From an uncultured Clostridium sp. (GTDB taxonomy: Bacteria > Bacillota > Clostridia > Lachnospirales > Lachnospiraceae): a stretch of DNA of 19,441 nt. The position numbers and the translations under genes were made by a program. Shown here piece after piece: positions 1 through 6,478 of the stretch. Position 1 is the stretch's first letter; every line of letters starts with the position of its first letter. Under the pieces are notes generated by a model. It was not told where the DNA came from and did no database searches. It worked only from the letters and a program-made list of their open reading frames with translations. Location: positions 1-19,441 of the forward strand of contig UQXF01000069.1 of the NCBI GenBank assembly GCA_900544905.1. The letters are read 5' to 3'.

Positions 1-47
1 GAGATGACGTCGAGTCTCGTGGGCTCGGAGATGTGTATAAGAGACAG
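1..47 (+). other. Nextera/Tn5 sequencing adapter (read-2 side), not genomic
   Basis: Bases 14-28 match the Nextera read-2 primer tail and 29-47 are the 19-base Tn5 mosaic end (AGATGTGTATAAGAGACAG). Bases 1-5 (GAGAT) match the 3' end of the Illumina P7 oligo, so bases 6-13 (GACGTCGA) sit where an 8-base i7 index belongs. Translated, this stretch gives the peptide SLVGSEMCIRDS, a familiar contaminant in predicted proteins. True sequence starts at base 48. The match is from memory of the published adapter sequence. Confidence 0.98.
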
Positions 48-48
48 T

Positions 49-483
49 TATTTATGTATGAGTATGTTTTTGGCTTATGCCTTTATGTTTCCGGATATGC
101 AGGTGCTGTTATACTTTATTATTCCAATCAAGGTCAAATGGCTGGGATATCTGGATATTGCCTATTTAATCCTTTCTGTACTTTCATATGGAATGATGGG
201 GGATTATGCAGGAATGGTAACGGTTATTATGTCGGTATTGAACTTTATCCTGTTCTATTTCCTGATGAAGGGCAGGACAAGGGTGACACCGGCACATAAA
301 AAACGAAAACGGGCATACAAAAAAGAAGTCCGCCAGACACAGATTCTTACCAGACATAAATGTGCTGTCTGCGGACAGACAGAAGAGGATAATCCAAATC
401 TGGAATTTCGTTACTGTTTACGCTGTAAGGGAAATTATGAGTATTGCAGCAATCATTTGTTTACGCATCAGCATAAGAAATAG
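49..483 (+). CDS. Rhomboid-like membrane protein with C-terminal zinc ribbon, 5'-truncated
   Basis: The open frame enters from the left edge and about 144 residues are genomic; the apparent upstream ATG at 4 lies in adapter and is false. The visible part starts with hydrophobic helices (roughly residues 2-27, 33-50 and 54-73), followed by a basic linker. A cysteine/histidine-rich tail comes last: C105-x2-C108, C123-x2-C126, C133, H136, H140 and H142, which looks like a zinc ribbon. From memory, Lachnospiraceae carry full-length relatives of about 280 residues whose membrane part resembles a rhomboid fold. The catalytic Ser/His of rhomboids cannot be checked here because the N-terminal part is missing. 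The gene ends 17 bases before the next ATG, so the two are probably co-transcribed. Substrate and role are unknown. Confidence 0.75.
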   Translation, partial: YLCMSMFLAYAFMFPDMQVLLYFIIPIKVKWLGYLDIAYLILSVLSYGMMGDYAGMVTVIMSVLNFILFYFLMKGRTRVTPAHKKRKRAYKKEVRQTQILTRHKCAVCGQTEEDNPNLEFRYCLRCKGNYEYCSNHLFTHQHKK

Positions 484-500
484 CAGGAGAATATGTGATT

Positions 501-1910
501 ATGAAAAAAGAGGATAAAAAAAATATCAGAGATATCATGCAGCATAAGGATTTGGAGATGAAGCTTCCGGCTTATGCGGGCGCTTATATCAATGCGGCAT
601 ATGAGTATAGTCTGATTCATCTGGTACTTAATTATTACACCATGAAAGAGGTGGAGGATGACACTGCAAATGTGTCCGCAGACCAGTGCCTTTCCGATGT
701 GATGAACCGGATACATACATTGTTATTCCAGACAATTCTCTCGGATGAGTTAAAAGAGGATTATACAACAGCCATAGAAGAAATGAACGCATTGCGGGAA
801 ACACTGAAACAAAAAATGACGGTTCTGACGGCTTATACAGATGCGTTACAGCTATATGAGTATGTGTTAAACCGGATTGAATACGGGATAACAGGGGAAG
901 TGGTTCCTGTGGAGGAAAGCGAGCTGGCAGCCAGGGTATTTGCTTATCTGTTTGCGGATAATGATAAGATGGTTATTAACAGTAAGATACAGATGGTAAC
1001 GGGACAGCTTCCAATCCGCATGACAAAAGGACGTTTTTTTGATTATCTCACAGATACCCTTAACATTTATAACGGTTCCGACAAATCTGCTGTAGATGAT
1101 TTCGTAAAAATGCTGCGCTCCACGGTGCTGCTGGATTTACCGGAAGGGTATGGAAAGGATTATCCGGAAATTGCAGAAGTAATCAACGCATTGGCAGAGC
1201 TGGACATAAAGAACATAAATCTTGAAGCCTACCAGGCACTGATGGAGCAGTTCTCGCTTACCACGGCGCATCTGACAGAGCTGGTCAGCAATTATTTACT
1301 GGCTATGGACATTGTAAATGATTTATATGCAGCGCTGCTTGCATTGCCATATGAGAAGAATGAGGAAAAGGAGACAGAGACCTGCATTCAGATGCTGAGA
1401 GGCCTGCATGATGCCTTTGTAGCCAGCGGTGAGATTCCGGAGTTTGTGGATGATGGATTTATGGAAATAGAGGGTGTCCAGGAAACATTAGGCGAGGATA
1501 TCATGCAATTTGAGAGTATTTTGCCGGAGGTTGTATCGGAGCACAGTGACACGATTTCATGGATTATGTCGGACAAGATTTTTACCAGCCTTACGCTGAT
1601 TTCAAAGCTGTTGTCTAGCAGCTTGTTTATTGATTTAGAGGAGAAGGACGAAGCGGAGGAGACAGCCGGCTCAGAGTATATTACTGCAAAGCGGGATGAG
1701 CTGGTAAAGGATTTGACAGAATTTTTTGAGCATCACGGAAAGGAAGTAAACCGGGCAGTTATGGCTTCCATGTTTTCAAGCATGCCGGTATTGTTTAATT
1801 CCCAGCAGGAAATTAAGGATTATATTGAATATAGTCTGAATCATTGTGGTAATTCCAGTGAGCTGATGGCATGTGCCAGAATACTGGAAGATATGATGGA
1901 GGAAGAATAG
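501..1910 (+). CDS. Conserved hypothetical protein, all-helical, acidic
   Basis: A 469-residue protein that I do not recognise. It has no signal peptide, no membrane segment and no obvious catalytic motif. The composition is rich in Leu, Glu, Asp, Met and Ala with heptad-like spacing, suggesting a soluble, mostly helical protein that could act as a scaffold or repeat-type binding protein. I chose ATG 501 because AGGAGA at 485-490 lies 10 bases upstream; an in-frame GTG at 495 is only 4 bases from it and would add two residues. The gene lies 17 bases after the rhomboid-like gene and 21 bases before the next one, all on the same strand, so it probably belongs to the operon ending with gerW. Codon use looks like its neighbours, giving no sign of recent transfer. 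Confidence 0.8.
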   Translation: MKKEDKKNIRDIMQHKDLEMKLPAYAGAYINAAYEYSLIHLVLNYYTMKEVEDDTANVSADQCLSDVMNRIHTLLFQTILSDELKEDYTTAIEEMNALRETLKQKMTVLTAYTDALQLYEYVLNRIEYGITGEVVPVEESELAARVFAYLFADNDKMVINSKIQMVTGQLPIRMTKGRFFDYLTDTLNIYNGSDKSAVDDFVKMLRSTVLLDLPEGYGKDYPEIAEVINALAELDIKNINLEAYQALMEQFSLTTAHLTELVSNYLLAMDIVNDLYAALLALPYEKNEEKETETCIQMLRGLHDAFVASGEIPEFVDDGFMEIEGVQETLGEDIMQFESILPEVVSEHSDTISWIMSDKIFTSLTLISKLLSSSLFIDLEEKDEAEETAGSEYITAKRDELVKDLTEFFEHHGKEVNRAVMASMFSSMPVLFNSQQEIKDYIEYSLNHCGNSSELMACARILEDMMEEE

Positions 1911-1931
1911 TCGGAATGCGCAGGTGAGAAT

Positions 1932-2258
1932 ATGGATATCCGGTTTCATGAAAAATTATATAAGCATAAGATATCCGCCCGGGAATTTGCCTCTATTAAA
2001 AGGAAGATGAAAAGGGGGTCTTTAAGGCTTAACCTGTTTTTAGTTACTCTGCCCATTGGCAGCCAGGGAATTTTAGAGGTATACTGGTATCCGGAGCTGT
2101 TACAGACCTTTTATAAGCAGATGAAGAGAGAGCTCATTGTTGTTGGAATTGCAAAGAGCCGCGAGGATGCCTTTCAATTGGTTGAACAGATTATAACAGA
2201 TGCCGGCTTTCAGGAAGGAAATATCCGGATAGATGCATTTTTCGAGGAGAATACATGA
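1932..2258 (+). CDS. Small conserved hypothetical protein
   Basis: A 108-residue soluble protein that I cannot assign to a family. The first third is strongly basic, with the Lys/Arg cluster SIKRKMKRGS. The centre has a hydrophobic strand-like stretch (LNLFLVTLPIGSQGILEVYW), and the C-terminal part alternates helix and strand (RELIVVGIAKSREDAFQLV). It looks like a small alpha/beta domain. An AGGTGA-type ribosome site precedes ATG 1932. Its stop overlaps the next start in an ATGA arrangement (2255-2258), which implies translational coupling with the DUF2953 protein and suggests a shared process, possibly sporulation-related given gerW further downstream. That functional link is inference only. 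Confidence 0.75.
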   Translation: MDIRFHEKLYKHKISAREFASIKRKMKRGSLRLNLFLVTLPIGSQGILEVYWYPELLQTFYKQMKRELIVVGIAKSREDAFQLVEQIITDAGFQEGNIRIDAFFEENT

Positions 2259-3184
2259 TATTGACAGTGTTAAAGGTGACAGGGATTGTTTTGCTGGTCA
2301 TCCTTGGATTATTGATTTTCATATTAGGAATGTTGCTATTTGTGCCAATCCGTTACCGGTTTGCAGGCAGCTTTTATTCCGTGCTTCAGGCGGAGGCATC
2401 CGTAAAATGGAGACCGGTTATGTTAAATGCAGCTGTCTTTTGCGAGAACCAGGAGGTAAAATATGTAATAAAGCTGTTTGGACAGGTGGTAATGACCAAT
2501 ACGGATAAAAAGATATCATGGCTGGGAAGAAAATTCTTTGCTTTTGATGAGGAGGAAGAAGATATTTCCCGGGAGCTTAAGGAGGAGAAGGAAGAAAAGG
2601 AAGAAAGCAGGGAGGAGCAGACAGAGGGCAGACGGCACTTTGAAAAGGAGTCTGGGAAGGCTGTGACAGACTCTGGGGAAAGCCGCCAGGGGAACACTGG
2701 CAGGAAAAGGGAGAAAAAATCTGACCGGAAGACACTGCTTTCAAAAATCCGTGGAAAAATCAGGGATATCCGTGAGAAGCTGCAACTATTAATGGATAAG
2801 CTAAAGAAAATAAATAGCAAAAAGGATGCTTTGCTGAAGGTATATCATTCCAGAAGGTTTGAACTGGCAAAGAGGGATATCATAGATTATGTGAAAGAAA
2901 TTTTAGCGATTATAAAACCGGATGAATTAGAGGGATTTGTACATTTTGGTCTGGACAATCCGGCAGATACGGGACAGGTTCTGGGGATAATCAGTATGGC
3001 ATTGCCGTTATATGACGGATTTCTTACAGTGGAACCGGATTTTGAAAAGGCGTGTCTCGAAGGAAATCTGAAGGGGAATGGAAAAATCAGATTGTATTCC
3101 ATTCTGAAGCTGGCTTTGAAGGTTATATTTAATAAAAATCTTATAAAAGTAACAAAGAAAGTGCAAACTATAATAGAAGCATAG
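2255..3184 (+). CDS. ytfI: DUF2953 family membrane-anchored protein (YtfI type)
   Basis: A 309-residue protein with one N-terminal hydrophobic helix (about residues 2-29) followed by the beta-type start typical of DUF2953 (VPIRYRF). A long, highly charged insert rich in Glu, Lys, Ser and Arg (about residues 95-190) separates this from a C-terminal globular part with the family-like stretch GFVHFGLDNPADTGQVLG (about 228-245). In Bacillus, ytfI sits directly before ytfJ (gerW), and the same order is seen here with a 12-base gap, which supports the call. No enzymatic activity is known for the family. It is probably anchored at the cytoplasmic or forespore membrane and acts with GerW, but that is inferred. 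The ATGA overlap with the upstream ORF indicates coupled translation. Confidence 0.8.
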   Translation: MILTVLKVTGIVLLVILGLLIFILGMLLFVPIRYRFAGSFYSVLQAEASVKWRPVMLNAAVFCENQEVKYVIKLFGQVVMTNTDKKISWLGRKFFAFDEEEEDISRELKEEKEEKEESREEQTEGRRHFEKESGKAVTDSGESRQGNTGRKREKKSDRKTLLSKIRGKIRDIREKLQLLMDKLKKINSKKDALLKVYHSRRFELAKRDIIDYVKEILAIIKPDELEGFVHFGLDNPADTGQVLGIISMALPLYDGFLTVEPDFEKACLEGNLKGNGKIRLYSILKLALKVIFNKNLIKVTKKVQTIIEA

Positions 3185-3196
3185 GAGGGAAAAAAC

Positions 3197-3592
3197 ATGG
3201 CAAACGATTTTAATACGACAGTGGCATCTTTATTTCAGGGAATGGATAAATTCCTGACAACAAAGACCGTAGTAGGAGAGCCTACTACAATTGGTGATAC
3301 AATCATATTACCTTTGGTGGATGTGAGTTTCGGCGTGGCTGCAGGTGCATTTGCAAGTGAACAGAAGAACAACGGAGCCGGAGGACTTGGCGGAAAGATG
3401 ACTGCCAGTGCCGTACTGGTTATCAAGGACGGACAGATTCGCCTTGTAAATGTAAAGAATCAGGATACGGTTACAAAGGTACTGGATATGGTTCCGGATT
3501 TGATTGACCGTTTTCAGAAGAATAAACCGGCAGAGGAAAACTCTGAGGAAGTGGACTCTGCGGTATCTGATATTTTATCAGCAGATGAGTAA
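3197..3592 (+). CDS. gerW: GerW family sporulation protein (YtfJ)
   Basis: A 131-residue protein with the hallmarks of the YtfJ/GerW family: a start near LFQGMDKFLTTKTVVGEP, a core with IILPLVDVSFGVAAG, and a Gly-rich GAGGLGGKM followed by ASAVLVIKDG. Length is close to the family norm; the acidic C-terminal tail is variable. In Bacillus the protein is a spore component needed for germination through some receptors. Its biochemical activity is not known. A good AGGAGG site (3183-3188) precedes ATG 3197. The DUF2953 gene immediately upstream reproduces the ytfI-ytfJ pairing, so the assignment rests on both motif and context. No clear terminator hairpin follows its stop. Confidence 0.92.
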   Translation: MANDFNTTVASLFQGMDKFLTTKTVVGEPTTIGDTIILPLVDVSFGVAAGAFASEQKNNGAGGLGGKMTASAVLVIKDGQIRLVNVKNQDTVTKVLDMVPDLIDRFQKNKPAEENSEEVDSAVSDILSADE

Positions 3593-3706
3593 CAGGCCGG
3601 ACTTTTGGTCATTCAAAAATTTATAAAAAAGAAATAAAATAGTCACAAAGGAAGCAGAATCGGAATATACTGTTTTATAGCAGGTCATGACGGACATGGA
3701 GGATAT

Positions 3707-3844
3707 ATGAAACGAGTATGGGGTTTTGCTTTCTTTTGGTTTAGTGTTGGGATGATTGTGGATTATCTGTTGGAGGGCTTTTGGAACTTCTTTGTGGTGG
3801 TAGCATCACTGGTAATTGCATATATATTATTCTGCAGGTGCTGA
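3707..3844 (+). CDS. Small hydrophobic membrane protein (45 residues)
   Basis: An ORF of 45 codons beginning MKRVWGFAFFWFSVGMIVD and ending in CRC before TGA. GGAGG at 3698-3702 lies 4 bases before the ATG. Almost the whole chain is hydrophobic with a short break (DYLLEGFW), fitting two short membrane helices or a helical hairpin, with a Lys/Arg start and a Cys-Arg-Cys end. It stands between gerW and rpmB with a terminator hairpin 35 bases downstream, as a short transcription unit would. I recall similar tiny proteins of this form in Lachnospiraceae genomes but cannot name a family or function. The proper ribosome site plus uninterrupted hydrophobicity make chance less likely. Confidence 0.6.
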   Translation: MKRVWGFAFFWFSVGMIVDYLLEGFWNFFVVVASLVIAYILFCRC

Positions 3845-3878
3845 TTTATCCGGTTTCCGTCTGGCTTAAGGACTACTC

Positions 3879-3904
3879 AAAAATGGTTCACCGGACCATT
3901 TTTT
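3879..3904 (+). terminator. Rho-independent terminator
   Basis: The stem AAAAATGGT / ACCATTTTT has a 7-base loop and runs into a T tract. It lies 35 bases after the 45-codon ORF and would end that transcript and any read-through from gerW. The A tract on its left side means it could also work on the minus strand for transcripts leaving rpmB. Confidence 0.7.
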
Positions 3905-3920
3905 CATATGTCTGGCAATA

Positions 3921-3947
3921 AAAAAGAGAACCCATACAGGTTCTCTT
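3921..3947 (-). terminator. Terminator of rpmB
   Basis: A perfect 9-bp stem, AAGAGAACC / GGTTCTCTT, has a 6-base loop. The A run at 3921-3925 becomes the U tract on the minus strand. It begins 14 bases after the rpmB stop in the minus direction, as expected for its terminator. Confidence 0.85.
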
Positions 3948-3960
3948 CTTATAAGCTGTC

Positions 3961-4146
3961 CTAAGCTCTCTCAACTTTACCGGATCTCAAGCAAGAAGTA
4001 CAAACATAAATTCTCTTAGGTGTACCGTTCACGTTAGCTTTAACCTTCTTAATGTTTGATTTCCACATCTTGTTAGACCTTCTATGAGAATGACTCACCT
4101 TGATTCCAAAATGAGCGCCTTTATCACATACTGAACACTTTGCCAT
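3961..4146 (-). CDS. rpmB: 50S ribosomal protein L28
   Basis: A 61-residue L28 protein of the large ribosomal subunit, starting MAKCSVCDKG. It is the zinc-binding (C+) form, with C4-x2-C7 and C49-x2-C52 visible. Length is normal. An in-frame GTG three codons upstream lies within the ribosome site, so I chose ATG at 4146, with AAGGAGG (4155-4161) spaced 8 bases away. It is divergent from the yloU-fakA-recG group, the same arrangement as in Bacillus. An extended -10 promoter and its own terminator bracket it as a single-gene unit. Confidence 0.97.
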   Translation of the reverse strand: MAKCSVCDKGAHFGIKVSHSHRRSNKMWKSNIKKVKANVNGTPKRIYVCTSCLRSGKVERA

Positions 4147-4194
4147 GACTTGCACCTCCTTGAATATATTAACCTACCGGTTTGCAACACGTCA

Positions 4195-4223
4195 ATTTTA
4201 ACAGAAGTGTTATGAGAATGCAA
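4195..4223 (-). promoter_or_regulatory. Sigma-A promoter of rpmB (extended -10)
   Basis: On the minus strand, TTGCAT (4218-4223) is followed by a 17-base spacer and TAAAAT (4195-4200), with TG one base before the -10 hexamer (TGTTAAAAT). The predicted start near 4188 leaves a leader of about 40 bases carrying the AAGGAGG site. A second TTGACG further in would place the start on the ribosome site itself, so I prefer this one. Confidence 0.6.
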
Positions 4224-4240
4224 GTATTAATTTTAAAAAG

Positions 4241-4272
4241 TTGTTTCTTTTTTTTAAGATTCGTTGTATAAT
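4241..4272 (+). promoter_or_regulatory. Possible promoter of yloU-fakA-recG
   Basis: A perfect TATAAT lies at 4267-4272, 75 bases before the yloU ATG. The only -35-like hexamer, TTGTTT (4241-4246), is 20 bases away, longer than optimal, so the -35 assignment is weak. A T-rich tract lies between. The position in the divergent region is right for this operon. Confidence 0.4.
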
Positions 4273-4347
4273 CTATCTGTATCGCCGCCATTAAGGGATT
4301 ATGGCTGGCAGTTGGACAGGTAAAGCAGAGAAAATGGAGGGACATGT

Positions 4348-4707
4348 ATGAAAATAGAAGTTTCAACAGGAAATGGCGATGTAATCATTGAAAGTGAAGT
4401 AATCGCACAATATGCAGGCCTTTCCGCAATTGAATGTTTTGGTATTGTAGGAATGGCAACGGTTAACATGAAGGACGGACTGGTTAAGCTTCTTCGTGGT
4501 GACAGTGTTTCTAAGGGGGTAAATGTTACGGTATCAGAAAACAATGATATTGCCATTGATTTCCATATTATTGTAGCATATGGTGTCAGCATTTCCACTG
4601 TGGCAGAAAATCTGATGTCAACAGTTCGTTATAAGGTAGAAGAATTTACCGGTATGCAGGTTGCGAATATTAACATCTTCGTTGAAGGTGTACGGGTAAT
4701 TGATTAG
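4348..4707 (+). CDS. yloU: Asp23/Gls24 family envelope stress protein (YloU)
   Basis: A 119-residue Asp23/Gls24 (DUF322) protein. The family signature is visible: IESEVIAQYAGLSAIECFGIVGM at the start, a central V-x-V-x-E segment (VNVTVSENNDIAIDFHIIV) and the helix near VAENLMSTVRYKVEEFTGM leading to VNI-like strands. Members associate with the cell envelope or with fatty-acid and lipid functions; no enzymatic reaction is known. GGAGGGA (4336-4342) is well placed for ATG 4348. The gene ends 8 bases before fakA, and the stop codon overlaps the fakA ribosome site, so translation is likely coupled. The rpmB-yloU-yloV-recG order confirms identity. Confidence 0.93.
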   Translation: MKIEVSTGNGDVIIESEVIAQYAGLSAIECFGIVGMATVNMKDGLVKLLRGDSVSKGVNVTVSENNDIAIDFHIIVAYGVSISTVAENLMSTVRYKVEEFTGMQVANINIFVEGVRVID

Positions 4708-4715
4708 GAGGAGCT

Positions 4716-6461
4716 ATGAATCAGAAAATAAGTGTAAATGCAAAGAGTCTGCAGTACGGCTTTTTAGCGGGTGCAAAGAGAATTGAAGAGAAAAAGGATT
4801 ATATCAATGAATTAAACGTATTTCCGGTACCGGACGGTGATACGGGAACGAATATGACGCTGACAATTACAGCAGCAGCCAGAGAAGTGGCAAATATTAA
4901 AGAGCCAACCTTTTCTAATGTAACAAAAGCGATGTCTACCGGCTCCCTGCGTGGTGCAAGGGGAAATTCCGGTGTTATATTGTCACAGTTAATCCGTGGT
5001 CTGTGTAAGGAATTAGAAGGAAAAGAAGAGGTAACCATTGAGGATATTGCCAAAGCATTTAACCGGGCGGTGGCAACTGCATATAAAGCGGTTATGAAGC
5101 CGAAGGAGGGAACCATTCTTACCGTGGCAAAGGGGCTTGCGGACAAAGCCTCTGAATTAAGCACCACCGATAAGAATCTGCTGGATTTTGCCTCGGAAGT
5201 GCTGGAATACGGCAGGGAAGTGTTAAACCAGACGCCGGAGATGCTTCCGGTGTTAAAAGAGGCTGGGGTTGTGGACTCCGGTGGAGAGGGTCTGATGACC
5301 ATATTGGAGGGCGCTTATGATGCGCTGACAGGTAAGGTAGCCTATGATTTCTCAAATGGCTTTGATGACGGCGCTTCTGACAGTAAACCGGCTCCGGATG
5401 CATCCGGACTGAAGCTTACCAATTCTGTTGGAATTGACCGCAAGGAGATAGATACCTCCCATATCAGGTATGGTTACTGTACCGAGTTTATTATCATGCT
5501 TGAGAAGGAATATAACAAAGAGATTGAAAAGGAATTTAAATCCTATCTGGAATCCATCGGGGATTCCTTAGTTGTGGTGTCTGATGATGAGATTGTCAAG
5601 GTTCATGTACACACAAACCATCCGGGACTTGCGTTTGAACGGGGTCTTACCTATGGTTCCCTGACCAGCATGAAGGTGGATAATATGCGGGAGGAGCATA
5701 GAGAGAAGGTCATTATGGAGGCCGAGAAGATGGCTGCACTGCAGGCGGAAGAGAAAGAAAACGAGCGGAAAGAAGCAGTGAAGGAGGAACCGGCACAGCG
5801 CAAGGAATATGGTTTTATTTCTGTTTCTGTGGGTGAAGGAATGAATGATATTTTCAGGGATTTGGGAGTAGATTATCTGATTGAAGGCGGTCAGACCATG
5901 AATCCAAGTACCGAGGATATGTTAAATGCCATTGAACAGGTAAATGCAGATACCATTTATATTTTACCGAATAATAAAAACATTATATTAGCTGCAAACC
6001 AGGCGCAGTCCTTAACGGAGGATAAGGAGATTATCGTTGTTCCGTCTAAGACAGCACCTCAGGGAGTAGCGGCATTGGTGGGCTTTGACGCCTCTAAATC
6101 AGGTGAAGAAAATCTGGCTTCCATGACAGAGGAAATGAGTGGCGTAAAGACGGGTCAGGTTACTTATGCAGTCCGTGATACAAACATTGATGGAAAAAGC
6201 ATTAACGCCGGTGATATTATGGGAATTGATGACCAGGGTATCAAGGCGGTATCCACGGATTTGGCTGCTGCCACAAAAGATTTGCTAAAAGAGATGGTGG
6301 ATGAGGATTCTGAGCTCATCAGCATTTACTATGGTGCGGATGTGAAGGAAGAGGATGCACAGGAATTTGCGGATTATGTGGAAGCGACATATGAGGACTG
6401 CGATGTGGAGTTCAATTATGGAGGCCAGCCAATTTATTACTATATCTTATCCGTTGAATAG
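4716..6461 (+). CDS. fakA: Fatty acid kinase catalytic subunit FakA (DAK2 domain, YloV)
   Basis: A 581-residue protein of the YloV/FakA family, which uses ATP to phosphorylate fatty acids held by a FakB (DegV) partner, giving acyl-phosphate for phospholipid synthesis by PlsX/PlsY. The N-terminal DAK2/DhaL-type kinase domain (about 10-205) shows the metal-binding PVPDGDTGTNM (P37-M47, with D40 and D42), the nucleotide loop RGARGNSGVILSQ (79-91) and DSGGEG (187-192). The middle domain carries C255, H297 and H299 (HVHTNHPG), with spacing like the zinc-site residues I recall from Staphylococcus FakA. A charged linker (about 335-365) precedes the DegV-like C-terminal domain. Length is slightly above the usual 550. 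No fakB lies in the window. AGGAGG precedes ATG 4716. Confidence 0.92.
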   Translation: MNQKISVNAKSLQYGFLAGAKRIEEKKDYINELNVFPVPDGDTGTNMTLTITAAAREVANIKEPTFSNVTKAMSTGSLRGARGNSGVILSQLIRGLCKELEGKEEVTIEDIAKAFNRAVATAYKAVMKPKEGTILTVAKGLADKASELSTTDKNLLDFASEVLEYGREVLNQTPEMLPVLKEAGVVDSGGEGLMTILEGAYDALTGKVAYDFSNGFDDGASDSKPAPDASGLKLTNSVGIDRKEIDTSHIRYGYCTEFIIMLEKEYNKEIEKEFKSYLESIGDSLVVVSDDEIVKVHVHTNHPGLAFERGLTYGSLTSMKVDNMREEHREKVIMEAEKMAALQAEEKENERKEAVKEEPAQRKEYGFISVSVGEGMNDIFRDLGVDYLIEGGQTMNPSTEDMLNAIEQVNADTIYILPNNKNIILAANQAQSLTEDKEIIVVPSKTAPQGVAALVGFDASKSGEENLASMTEEMSGVKTGQVTYAVRDTNIDGKSINAGDIMGIDDQGIKAVSTDLAAATKDLLKEMVDEDSELISIYYGADVKEEDAQEFADYVEATYEDCDVEFNYGGQPIYYYILSVE

Positions 6462-6478
6462 GGAAGCTGTATTTTAAT

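Noticed and set aside
33..299. An 88-codon ORF at the left end starting MYKRQ
   Set aside because: Its start lies in the adapter, and the rest is another frame of the rhomboid-like gene with no ribosome site.
2386..2820. A minus-strand 144-codon Ser/Phe-rich ORF
   Set aside because: It is the complement of the charged Glu/Lys insert of the DUF2953 gene and has no ribosome site or independent signal.
4166..4195. TTGACG with TAATAT as the rpmB promoter on the minus strand
   Set aside because: It would start transcription on the ribosome site itself; the extended -10 element at 4195-4223 leaves a sensible leader.
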